DNA from: JAWLBY01 sp041687455
GTDB lineage: Bacteria > Pseudomonadota > Gammaproteobacteria > Xanthomonadales > Xanthomonadaceae
Length of the DNA: 64,000 nt
Direction of reading: 5' to 3'
NCBI GenBank assembly: GCA_041687455.1
Contig: JAWLBY010000012.1
Span: 1-64,000 of the forward strand
The notes under the pieces were generated by a model. That model saw only the letters and a program-made list of their open reading frames with translations. It was not told the DNA's origin and did no database searches. Every line of letters begins with the position of its first letter. Position 1 is the first letter of the stretch. The translations under genes were made by a program, and so were the position numbers. Below, in pieces: positions 34,494-43,343 of the stretch.

Positions 34494-36039
34494 TGGGCTT
34501 GGCCGGGCCGCTTGGCGCGTTGCGGAAGGCGTACGGATCGGCCGCTGCTGCGGCAGGCATCAACAGTCCTGACCCTGCGGCAGCCGATTTGGCGAGCGCC
34601 GCGGTGCGATCCTTCTTCGCGGCCAGCTCATCCAATGCCACGGGATATGTTAGCCCCCCACGCTTACGGGTTGAGCCGAAAAGCTCGCGTACCGGGGTCG
34701 TCGCCGACTTGTACGCCGAGGCACCAAGCGCAGTCTCGGACGCACCGCACCGACCCTGCTCTGCCTCGGCGGCGAGCGTCGCGCGGCCGATGGAGCAGCG
34801 AATGAGCTCGCCGCGGGCGCCCAGCCGCGTGATCGCTGTTGGGCCCAGCTCGATGCCCACTTGCAGTCCGAGCGATGAGGCGTCGGTTCCAGCCTTCGCG
34901 AGCTTAGCCAAAGCAAGGTTGAAGCTGCTACGCATAGCCGCGGCGCACAGCACGATCGTGCTGACGGTGACCTCGGCATCCGTGTTCTGAGAGGTGCCCT
35001 CGACCAACAGACCGTGTACGCAGTCGCCGATGAAGCGCACCTTGCGCCCCTTGAACTCGACGTGCAGCACGGCATCTAGCTCGCTGCGCAGCACGCGAAG
35101 CGCGCGGACCACATGCCTGGCGCACTCGTCGTCGCTGATGTTGCGACCGACGTAGTCAGTGAACCCATCGATGTCTGCATAAATCGTCGCCGCGTCCTGG
35201 CGTCGCGAGTTCTTGGCCGACAGACTTTCCAGATCCAACGTCGCGAAGGGCGGCGTGTGGCCGCTGAACACGAACTTCCCGATCGGATTGGCGTCCAAGT
35301 CCGACCTCCAAGCCTTCACGATTGCATCGGTCGTGCTCGTCAGGCCCGCGGCCTCTTGGCTCCTCTCCACCTCGGACTGCGTCAAAGATGACGCGTCCTC
35401 GTCGTTGACGGTAGCGAGTTCGATCGCGCTCCGCGCGCGATTGGTGAGGTAGATCCCAGCAATGTCCCCGCCACAGGCACGCTTGGCCGCGTGGTTGGCC
35501 GGAGGGCCGAGGAAGAGCGGTTCTCGATGACCCCGTCGACCGTTATTCACGGCCAGCGCGACGCCTGTATCGATCCCGATTCGGACCTGCGCCGCGGGGT
35601 GGTCCGCATCCTCGCCCGTCTGTGCAAGCACGTCCATGAGGAGTTGGGCGATCGCGACGGCTTTGTGAACACGCCCCTCCTCGTCTCCGTACGGCTTGGT
35701 AACGACTGCGTGCAATCGCTGATTGTGGAAGTCGATGAGTAGTGCGCCCTCGTTGTCGAGGATGCGTCCTGCTGCCCGGTACTGGAGGTTCAAGAAGCGA
35801 AGCACGCGCCGGTGGCAGGTCTCGCCCTCGACCTGGGTCGTTCCTAGCAGCTCGTCGAGGTTGAGGATTTCGGCATAGAGGTGCACGCCGTCGACGCGGT
35901 AGGCCACGCGGTCTGGCAACCGGGCCAGGTCCGTATCCCGAACGTAGTCCCTAATCTCGATGTCGTCGATGGCCAAGCCGTCAATCCTGCTGTCGATGCG
36001 CTTGGCCGCGCGATCGCTGCTCCAGACTCGGGCGCTCAT
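34480..36039 (-). CDS. pycC: class III nucleotide cyclase, Pycsar cyclase-like
   Basis: 519 residues with two cyclase homology domains in tandem. The first (about 45-200; VDGVHLYAEILNLDELL, VRIGIDTGVALAVNN) lacks the first metal-binding Asp and looks degenerate. The second (about 280-440) has ADIDGFTDYVG near 288, FIGDCVHG near 337 and VGIELGPTAITRLG, so it keeps both metal aspartates. The last 60 residues form a flexible Ala/Gly/Pro-rich tail ending in Ala. The operon contains a cNMP-binding TIR effector, which makes this a Pycsar-type synthase; whether it makes cCMP or cUMP cannot be read here. It is the first gene of the operon. Confidence 0.85.
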   Translation of the reverse strand: MSARVWSSDRAAKRIDSRIDGLAIDDIEIRDYVRDTDLARLPDRVAYRVDGVHLYAEILNLDELLGTTQVEGETCHRRVLRFLNLQYRAAGRILDNEGALLIDFHNQRLHAVVTKPYGDEEGRVHKAVAIAQLLMDVLAQTGEDADHPAAQVRIGIDTGVALAVNNGRRGHREPLFLGPPANHAAKRACGGDIAGIYLTNRARSAIELATVNDEDASSLTQSEVERSQEAAGLTSTTDAIVKAWRSDLDANPIGKFVFSGHTPPFATLDLESLSAKNSRRQDAATIYADIDGFTDYVGRNISDDECARHVVRALRVLRSELDAVLHVEFKGRKVRFIGDCVHGLLVEGTSQNTDAEVTVSTIVLCAAAMRSSFNLALAKLAKAGTDASSLGLQVGIELGPTAITRLGARGELIRCSIGRATLAAEAEQGRCGASETALGASAYKSATTPVRELFGSTRKRGGLTYPVALDELAAKKDRTAALAKSAAAGSGLLMPAAAAADPYAFRNAPSGPAKPNGFA

Positions 36040-36262
36040 TCAACTGCCCCCCGCACGCCAGAGGGGCGATCGCGTGGGGTCATCGTCAAGCGACAGCTCG
36101 GCATGTCAAATCCTCGGTCAGGTGGCAGCGCCTACCGTGCCGTTTGTCCGTCGCGAGATGCGCGACGGGCCGGCGGCCCAGTCTGGATCCGGTCGTTGGC
36201 TCGACCCCTCGCTAATATTGCGACGGCCGTCGCTGCTTCAAGCCCTCTTCCGCGCGTGCTGG

Positions 36263-36518
36263 TCATCCCTGACAGACTCCCCTTAGAGCACTCGCCGGGG
36301 TCAGTTGCAGCGGAGGCACTACCAGTCGCCCCTTTTCAGAGCCGTCGTCTCGTAGGAAGTGGGGCACCGCGTTGACGAGCATGGCGATAATCGGGTCGCG
36401 AAGGCGATAGTCCACGGGCATATAGGGTCCGCTTTGCCCGCGGTTCTCCTCGACCGACTCCAAACAGCGCTCGTACGGGAAAGTTGGGAGCCAATCGTTG
36501 TCTCGGCGACGTCCTGAC
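36263..36518 (-). other. open reading frame fragment of unknown protein
   Basis: A frame open from after the stop at 36519 to the stop at 36263 encodes RDNDWLPTFPYERCLESVEE and continues with protein-like composition. There is no clear start with a ribosome binding site; an internal ATG (36463) gives 66 residues. It lies between the cyclase operon promoter region and the HEPN-like gene and may be the 3' end of a deleted gene. Confidence 0.3.
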
Positions 36519-36637
36519 TAATCACCTCATAGAGCGCAACCTGCCTAAAGCCCGTTCTTCACAGCCGCAGCCATGTGGCGGAGCCGGACAGAAGCTCACG
36601 GCCATGACCGACGCGCGTAATCGGGCTACAGCAAGCG

Positions 36638-37333
36638 TTAGGGGGTGTTTGGCGTTGCGCAACTTTCGCGCACCTTGCAAAGGAATGCCCCTACATTAAT
36701 CCGAAGAAAGTGCATCATGTCATCGATGTGGTTGCCACAAATCTCCAAACGTCGATTAACCGGCTGCCGTTCCCAATGCAATACAAGCCGCCGACGCTTC
36801 TCTGGCCGCAACAATCCACCCTCATGAATGATGATGTTTCTTAACAAGATAGTATTGTAGATCCAACATAACGTTGCATCGGCATTTAATTGAGAATCAA
36901 TGTCGAATGCCTCATGGATCGTCCGCACTAAGCATAAGGTTTTGTTCCTCACCTCGATTTGCTGATTTCTCCGTCGCCACGACGTTATTGCTATGCTTGA
37001 ACATGCGTCAACAGACAACGTTTCGGCCAATCCCGCGATGAGGACTTCAAACACCGAACAAAGGCTGACGACCGCTTGGTAAGAATTTAGCCTTTCATAC
37101 TCGCCTCCTCTGTAAAGTTCGACCACATCCTTCGCATTTCGAATCGTGGTCGCTTCCGGCGGAAATTGTCGCTCATGCGCAGTTCCACCGAATAGCCGGC
37201 GGGCAGCTCAAGCTTTGTAATAAGTTTGGCGCTAGCGCTTGCTGCGAGGTAGAAGGCCGCAAGATCAGCAGTGTTATGCATGAATTGCTCACACTGCGAT
37301 TCGATAGCGCCGAGATGCCGATCCAACACACTA
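36638..37333 (-). pseudogene. HEPN-like gene, frameshifted and cut by IS630
   Basis: The C-terminal 160 residues contain WIYNTILLRNIIIHEGG, an R-x4-H motif typical of HEPN nuclease or antitoxin folds. The N-terminal part (LDRHLGAIESQCEQFMHNTA) lies in another frame and joins it only through a single-base shift near 37195. The gene then stops at 37333, where the IS630 left end begins, so the original start is lost. Lower GC than the surroundings suggests separate origin. A sequencing error could explain the frameshift but not the IS cut. Confidence 0.5.
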
Positions 37334-38446
37334 GTGTAGCGCGCGGAACAAATCGTTATCTCAACTGTCGTAGGGTTCATGGCGACCATGACCCTCACCG
37401 ACGAACAAAAGAGCGAGCTCGAGCGCTGGCTTCGGCGTGGCTCCACGCCGCGCAATCAGGCGATGCGAGCCGAGATGATTCTACTGACCGCGGCCGGGGA
37501 GCCGAGTAGCGAGATCGTGCGCCGCTTGCGCACGACCTATCCGACGCTGACGCGCTGGCGCCGTCGTTTCGTGGAAGACGGAGTGGATGGTTTGCGCCGA
37601 GGGCGGACACGCAAGCCGGGCAAGGCACCAACGCCGCAGGCGAAGATTGATGAGGTTCTGACGTTGACGGCGACAGGGCAGCCGGCAGGTGCCACTCATT
37701 GGAGTTCGAGGCGAATGGCGCAGCAGGTGGGCCTTTCCGCAACGACGGTCCGTGCAATCTGGAGTGCAGCGGAGCTCAAGCCACATCGGGTGCGTCACTT
37801 CAAGGTGTCGAACGACCCACAGTTCGCCGAGAAGCTGGTCGATGTGGTCGGGCTGTACCTGGATCCTCCGGAAAAGGCCATCGTCTTCTGTGTAGACGAG
37901 AAGAGCCAAATCCAAGCGTTGGACCGCACCCAGCCGGGGCTTCCGATGAAGCGCGGTCGCGCACAAACAATGACGCATGACTACAAACGGCACGGCACGA
38001 CCACGCTGTTTGCAGCCCTGAACGTAGCCAGCGGCGAAGTGATCGGCCAATGCCTGCCGCGGCACCGACATGATGAGTTCTTGAGCTTCCTCAAGCACCT
38101 CGACCGGCGTACCGACAAGCAACTGGATCTACACCTGATCGTCGACAACTACGCAACTCACAAACATCCGAACGTACGCGCATGGCTCGCGAAGCACCCC
38201 CGCGTGCATCTGCACTTCACGCCGACATCGGCGTCGTGGCTCAACCTGGTAGAGCGCTTCTTCCGCGACATTACCGAGCAGCAGATTCGACGCGGCGTAT
38301 TCCGCAGTGTCGACGACCTCAAGAGGGCAATCATGAGCTACCTCGATCGCCGCAACAGAACACCCAAACCGTATCGATGGACCGCAACGGCCGACAGCAT
38401 CATCAACAAAGTTCGGCGCGCTAACGATTCGTTACGCGCACAGCAC
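37334..38446 (+). mobile_element. IS630-family insertion sequence
   Basis: A 1113-bp element bounded by imperfect inverted repeats (left GTGTAGCGCGCGG to AAATCGTTA; right TAACGATTCGTTACGCGC to CAGCAC). It is flanked by a TA dinucleotide on both sides (37332-37333 and 38447-38448), the target duplication expected for IS630/Tc1-mariner elements. The transposase stop codon TAG uses the flanking TA. Confidence 0.85.
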
Positions 38447-38449
38447 TAG
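37379..38449 (+). CDS. IS630-family transposase
   Basis: 356 residues (353 from the second ATG at 37388). N-terminal helix-turn-helix (SSEIVRRLRTTYPTLTRWRR) and a DDE catalytic domain: FCVDEKSQIQALDRTQPG holds the first Asp, LHLIVDNYATHKHP the second and WLNLVERFFRDIT the Glu. The frame is complete and looks active. It lies wholly within the IS at 37334-38446 apart from the last two bases of the stop codon. Confidence 0.93.
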   Translation: MATMTLTDEQKSELERWLRRGSTPRNQAMRAEMILLTAAGEPSSEIVRRLRTTYPTLTRWRRRFVEDGVDGLRRGRTRKPGKAPTPQAKIDEVLTLTATGQPAGATHWSSRRMAQQVGLSATTVRAIWSAAELKPHRVRHFKVSNDPQFAEKLVDVVGLYLDPPEKAIVFCVDEKSQIQALDRTQPGLPMKRGRAQTMTHDYKRHGTTTLFAALNVASGEVIGQCLPRHRHDEFLSFLKHLDRRTDKQLDLHLIVDNYATHKHPNVRAWLAKHPRVHLHFTPTSASWLNLVERFFRDITEQQIRRGVFRSVDDLKRAIMSYLDRRNRTPKPYRWTATADSIINKVRRANDSLRAQH

Positions 38450-38577
38450 TTACCTTTGATGTTTCAGTCTGCTCGCTGATGACGCGCTTCTTGGCAACTT
38501 CCGCGCCAGGCGACTTGTCGGTCTCGCGGAGGATCTCGACCATCTGGTCATCGGTTAATCGGGAGTTGCGCGATGCG
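38450..38577 (-). pseudogene. IS3-type orfA remnant
   Basis: The minus strand encodes RLTDDQMVEILRETDKS, then AEVAKKRVISEQT, the N-terminus of an IS3-family OrfA of a different subgroup from the element at 41938. It breaks off after SEQT, close to the IS630 right end. About 100 bp remain. Confidence 0.6.
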
Positions 38578-38734
38578 ATCTCTTATATCACGCGTCAAAG
38601 AAAGAAAAGAGAGACTCATTCGATACGCCACCGACCCCGCCGGCGGCCCCGTCTCTGATACCGAACCCGAGCAAAGGAAAAGGGCGGGCTCTCCGAACGG
38701 CCACTTTTGGCCGAAAGGCGTCCTCCCCTACCCT

Positions 38735-38753
38735 TGATAACCATCCCTAACCG
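38735..38753 (-). repeat. candidate recombinase core site 4
   Basis: Plus strand TGATAA, spacer CCATCCC, TAACCG, preceded by CTACCCT; one outer base differs in each arm from the consensus. It lies 11 bp beyond the stop of the nuclease gene at 38765. Confidence 0.4.
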
Positions 38754-38764
38754 TTCGCTCCTTA

Positions 38765-39826
38765 TTAGCAAGCCTTTTGGACCAGCCAGTGCGAAAGCCC
38801 TTTGCGAAGAGCGAGCTCCGCAAGTTGTTCGCCACCAAGTACCAAGAACGGAGACGCACCGCCCCCGGTAGCCTTGTCTGGAAAGAACCACGGGATTCCT
38901 GAACGCTCCTCAGGAGCGCCCCACTTTTGACGTAGCGATGCGCATATGTCTTCGCTCGCCGTATGGAAAATCCAGTAAAGCAAAACCCCCTCAGAAGAAG
39001 CGTCTAGCAATCCGCTCTCGATAATCGCACCGGAGGACGTGCTTGATTTTACTTGTACCTTTGCAATGAGCCCCGTCGTCGCATGGATGTACTCGCCATC
39101 CACATCCTTCATCGTTCCGCCAACCTCGGTGCGACGCAACCAGCCGTCAGACACCATAATCAGGTCGACAAAGTTCTCGAATTCCTTATGCGTAAGGGTG
39201 CGGATTAGTGACAAGCAGTGTGCCTTCAAGGACTTTTCTGCGGCGAGCGCCTGAACTACGGACGGCTGCCGATCCCCACGAATCAAATGTCGAAGATATG
39301 AAACCGGATTGAAGCCGTCGCCGTCTTGCACATCGGCGTACTCGCGTATTGTTCGTTGGTACGCCTGTACTTGGCTGATTCGCGTGGTGATATTCGCGGT
39401 GTGGAGATCGCGGCCCCTTAGATCAGCTCTCCGCCAGCCTATTGTCCTGCGCCTGCCCCCAGCATCGCCGGACCATGGGGTCGTAGCTTCAGAAGGGTCG
39501 ATGAACGTCCAGTAGAGGTAGGTGCCACAGAACGTAAACCAGAGAGTTCGGCCGTCGTCATCGATAACTGTTCGCATCTGATTGATAGCGGCAGTCAAAC
39601 TCCCTGGCGCGGTGTCCGGCTCCTCGGCTTCAATCTGCTTTCTGAGCGCTTCCCAGCGCGTTGGAGCTCCATCGAGGAATGACAGCGTCTCCGCGCCGGT
39701 GTAGTACCCAATGTACAGCGCATCAGTGCGGATGCATTGCTCGGCGAGACCGTTGCCCTTGCCGAGCTTTATGTGTCGTGCAACGGTAAACTCGTCGACT
39801 AAGCCGGCGATACCAGGATCGGTCAT
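38765..39826 (-). CDS. PD-(D/E)xK nuclease domain protein
   Basis: 353 residues from the ATG at 39824-39826 (MTDPGIAGLVDEF), which has GGAAG seven bases upstream. Residues 215-275 contain HKEFENFVDLIMVSDGWLRR, EVGGTMKDVDGEYIH and AKVQVKSS, matching the Mrr-type order: Glu helix, GG, Asp/Glu, then QVK. This suggests a restriction-endonuclease-like DNA cleaver; the N-terminal half is unrecognised. It is the last gene of a three-gene minus-strand cassette (40717-38765) bracketed by two dyad motifs. Confidence 0.65.
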   Translation of the reverse strand: MTDPGIAGLVDEFTVARHIKLGKGNGLAEQCIRTDALYIGYYTGAETLSFLDGAPTRWEALRKQIEAEEPDTAPGSLTAAINQMRTVIDDDGRTLWFTFCGTYLYWTFIDPSEATTPWSGDAGGRRRTIGWRRADLRGRDLHTANITTRISQVQAYQRTIREYADVQDGDGFNPVSYLRHLIRGDRQPSVVQALAAEKSLKAHCLSLIRTLTHKEFENFVDLIMVSDGWLRRTEVGGTMKDVDGEYIHATTGLIAKVQVKSSTSSGAIIESGLLDASSEGVLLYWIFHTASEDICASLRQKWGAPEERSGIPWFFPDKATGGGASPFLVLGGEQLAELALRKGLSHWLVQKAC

Positions 39827-39848
39827 TGCAGTCTTCCTTCGGGTTAAC

Positions 39849-40070
39849 TTATGCGCCGACCGCCGTCGGGTCGAGCTCAATATCGACATCGCCTAGCTCA
39901 ATTCTGTCACTGCCCGACTCAGCCCTTGCAGTAGTCATGTAGGGCTCTGCCACGGTAATCACGAGTTCGTACCCCGGAGGTTCGCACCCCGCTGCTACAT
40001 GGCCGCGGCCGATTGCCTCGGACCAGTCCAGAAGACGTATTTGTTGTGCCGTAGACAGGCGAACAATCAT
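39849..40070 (-). CDS. 73-residue acidic hypothetical protein
   Basis: Begins MIVRLSTAQQIRLLDWSEAI and ends in an acidic tail (DRIELGDVDIELD). The stop lies 22 bp before the nuclease start and the gene follows 40091-40717 by 20 bp, so all three form an operon. Small size, acidity and position suggest an immunity or adaptor role (inference). Family unknown. Confidence 0.5.
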   Translation of the reverse strand: MIVRLSTAQQIRLLDWSEAIGRGHVAAGCEPPGYELVITVAEPYMTTARAESGSDRIELGDVDIELDPTAVGA

Positions 40071-40090
40071 GTTTTTACCCTGCCCTCAAG

Positions 40091-40717
40091 TCAGTCAGCC
40101 ACCACGGCCAAGCACTGGGGCGTAGTCGTGGATGTACTGCTAGCGGATTGGCACGCGACTTCGCGGGAATTCGCTGCCTCACGTAGCCATGCGAAGAACT
40201 CATCCGGCATGGTCCGGGCCACCTGCTGATCCGTCCTGACGTCGACCGTACCGTTGCAGGCCAGTAGCGGCGTTTCGATCACCCGGCCTTGGCTCGACCA
40301 GTCCATTCGAAGGAACCGGTGGCCACGCTCGTCGTGCTCGAAACCGACCACTCGGCCATGACCGAATAGCCGCATGGTCGCGCCAAACTGGTGGATCTTT
40401 TTGAGAATGATCAGGTCGCCGACCAGTATCTCGTCGAAGCGCTCCTGCTGCCGGGTACTGTCGTGATGAGTGAAGGTACATATGCCCTTCTCCCTCCACT
40501 CGACGTCTTGGCGATTGCGAATGTCGCCGCTCGGGCAGAAGCCCATGAAAACGTAGTACAGGTCCTTTGGCACGGCCTGATCGATGACTTGTAGAACTGC
40601 CACTGCCTCCTTGTCACCTGCCGCCACCTTGCTAACAGCATTCTTCCGCATGGTCAGAAGCTGTCCTCGCGTGAACCGACCATCGCGAATCCGTTCGATC
40701 TGCTGAGCGTACTTCAT
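40091..40717 (-). CDS. possible EVE/PUA-like domain protein
   Basis: 208 residues from the ATG at 40715-40717 (MKYAQQIERIRDG, AGAGAAG upstream). The C-terminal half has EILVGDLIILKKIHQFG and LFGHGRVVGFEHDE, a beta-barrel pattern like EVE/PUA or YTH-related readers that bind modified bases. Such readers often sit beside PD-(D/E)xK nucleases in modification-dependent restriction, as here. The domain call is by pattern only and needs a profile search (EVE, PUA-like) to confirm. First gene of the cassette. Confidence 0.5.
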   Translation of the reverse strand: MKYAQQIERIRDGRFTRGQLLTMRKNAVSKVAAGDKEAVAVLQVIDQAVPKDLYYVFMGFCPSGDIRNRQDVEWREKGICTFTHHDSTRQQERFDEILVGDLIILKKIHQFGATMRLFGHGRVVGFEHDERGHRFLRMDWSSQGRVIETPLLACNGTVDVRTDQQVARTMPDEFFAWLREAANSREVACQSASSTSTTTPQCLAVVAD

Positions 40718-40863
40718 GGGCTTCTCTGGTTGAACGTTGGCGGATAGCCTGCACAGGCATAGTGTCAAATTCTGCGACGCAGAGACGGCTTGACCCAATC
40801 AGCCGATGGGCTAACAGGAGCACCTGTGGCTGGCCGGAACCAGGAGGCAGCTTCGACTACCCC

Positions 40864-40882
40864 CGATAAGCATCCCTAATCG
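40864..40882 (-). repeat. candidate recombinase core site 5
   Basis: Plus strand CGATAA, spacer GCATCCC, TAATCG, preceded by CTACCCC. It lies 147 bp upstream of the first gene of the nuclease cassette and, with 38735-38753, brackets that cassette in the same orientation. Confidence 0.5.
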
Positions 40883-41251
40883 CAAGCTGCCGCATGACAG
40901 CCGCTCCCCCGCGAGCATGCGCCGGCCGGCTGGAGTTGTCTGTCAGGAAACTCCCTACACGCCTGTGGGGAGGCTGTAGGCTCAGCAGCCCCACAACTTC
41001 CGATCGCCGCCGCGGTCGGTGCAAGGGGCCAGAGATCTGTCGCGCCTCGCGACCTGACATGCGTGCCCGCCAGCTCAGGCGAGTAGGAAAACTCTTACGT
41101 CACCCGGCGTGGTTCTGCGATACCGGTGCTTGCTCAGCACGGGCACGCTGTGCACACCGAGCAGCCAGCCCCCTCACACCCGGGTTGAGGTCAACGGCCC
41201 GCCGGCGGCCACACAAGCCCGGCGCTGCTCGCTCACTTCAGGAGATGTGGT
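40883..41251. other. non-coding stretch
   Basis: GC-rich sequence without a convincing reading frame. A short inverted repeat around CACGCCTGTGGGGAGGCTGT (near 40960) is the only structure seen. The ribosome binding site of the next gene (AGGAG, about 41240) is at its end. Confidence 0.4.
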
Positions 41252-41539
41252 GTGCGGATCCGGTACTTCGTGCTCGAGAAGGCACAACAATTTGAGGTTT
41301 TTCGCGAGGACGTCAGTAAGGGGCAGTCGGCAATTCGGGCCCGCTCAATCGACTTGGCGAAGACGCTGGCGCGTCTGGAGACGCGTTTCACCGGCGCCCC
41401 GACCCAGGTGCTTGTCGAAACAAGTGACGGGCGCATGCGGCTCGAAATGCAACTGGACCCTGGACCGGAACTCGGCGCCTTTGGCCGGCTGGTGACTGTA
41501 GGGACGGATGAAGTGCTGGTCCGCCATGCGCACGGATAG
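41252..41539 (+). CDS. 95-residue hypothetical protein
   Basis: GTG start with AGGAG upstream; begins MRIRYFVLEKAQQFEVFRED, with a helical N-terminal half (IRARSIDLAKTLARLE) and a C-terminal beta part. Codon use is typical of the island. The hairpin at 41580-41611 probably ends its transcript. No family recognised. Confidence 0.55.
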   Translation: MRIRYFVLEKAQQFEVFREDVSKGQSAIRARSIDLAKTLARLETRFTGAPTQVLVETSDGRMRLEMQLDPGPELGAFGRLVTVGTDEVLVRHAHG

Positions 41540-41579
41540 AGCGCGACCACTACTGCTCATGAGCGCTCGGAAGAAATGC

Positions 41580-41611
41580 GGCAGGGGCCCGCCGGCCCGC
41601 AGGCCCCTGCC
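41580..41611. terminator. bidirectional terminator-like hairpin
   Basis: GGCAGGGGCC and GGCCCCTGCC form a perfect 10-bp stem around a 12-nt GC-rich loop. It lies between two convergent genes (41252-41539 and the remnant 41619-41937). No long T tract follows, so termination strength is uncertain. Confidence 0.5.
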
Positions 41612-41618
41612 AAAGAAG

Positions 41619-41937
41619 CTAGTTGCACTGCGGCTGATGCAGGCAGGCGGCCCACTCCGGGTGATCTATGAGTGGGTTGCGATTGTCCTGGTAGCTGTAG
41701 ACTGCCTCGTTGCACAGCCGCTTCGTTTCGTCGACCGGGTCTTCCACATGCCACTGCAGCAGGACCGACAGTAGCCCCATGTAGGCGACCGACTGGTTGC
41801 TGCTGCTCGCCACGATCAGCGCCGGATCGTCGGTGACGATCAAGTCAGGCTCGGCGGCGCCCGTGACGCCGTGCGTGCCGCCTTCGTTGCGGACGTCCAT
41901 GTACAGCACCGCCCGTGCTACATCACCCTTGCGGTCG
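41619..41937 (-). pseudogene. endonuclease I C-terminal remnant
   Basis: The translation RKGDVARAVLYMDVRNEGG, LLSVLLQWHVEDPVD, then NRNPLIDHPEWAACL is the C-terminal half of a secreted endonuclease I (EndA/Vvn family), including the ERN-type catalytic surroundings and the IDHPEW end. The N-terminal half and signal peptide are missing because the IS3 left end begins at 41938. Confidence 0.8.
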
Positions 41938-41987
41938 TGAACCGCCCCGGCTTTTCCGGAGGCTCCAACCCTTGAGAGGATGGAGCG

Positions 41988-43206
<1,219 letters not shown>

Positions 43207-43261
43207 CTCACACCGACGAGCCTCCGGGAATTCCGGGGCGGTTCAGTCCGCCTGACAGGCA

Positions 43262-43280
43262 TGTCCGGCAAAGCCGGACA
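43262..43280. repeat. hairpin TGTCCGGC-AAA-GCCGGACA
   Basis: A perfect 8-bp stem with a 3-nt loop just right of the IS3 element and 60 bp before the membrane operon. Related TGTCCGGC cores occur near 52990 and 54638 within the 95-bp repeats, so it may belong to the same intergenic repeat family. Confidence 0.45.
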
Positions 43281-43343
43281 GACATCCGCCAACACGCGTG
43301 AGACACTCACAGGTTGACCGGCGCGCGGTGATACCTGACTCAG

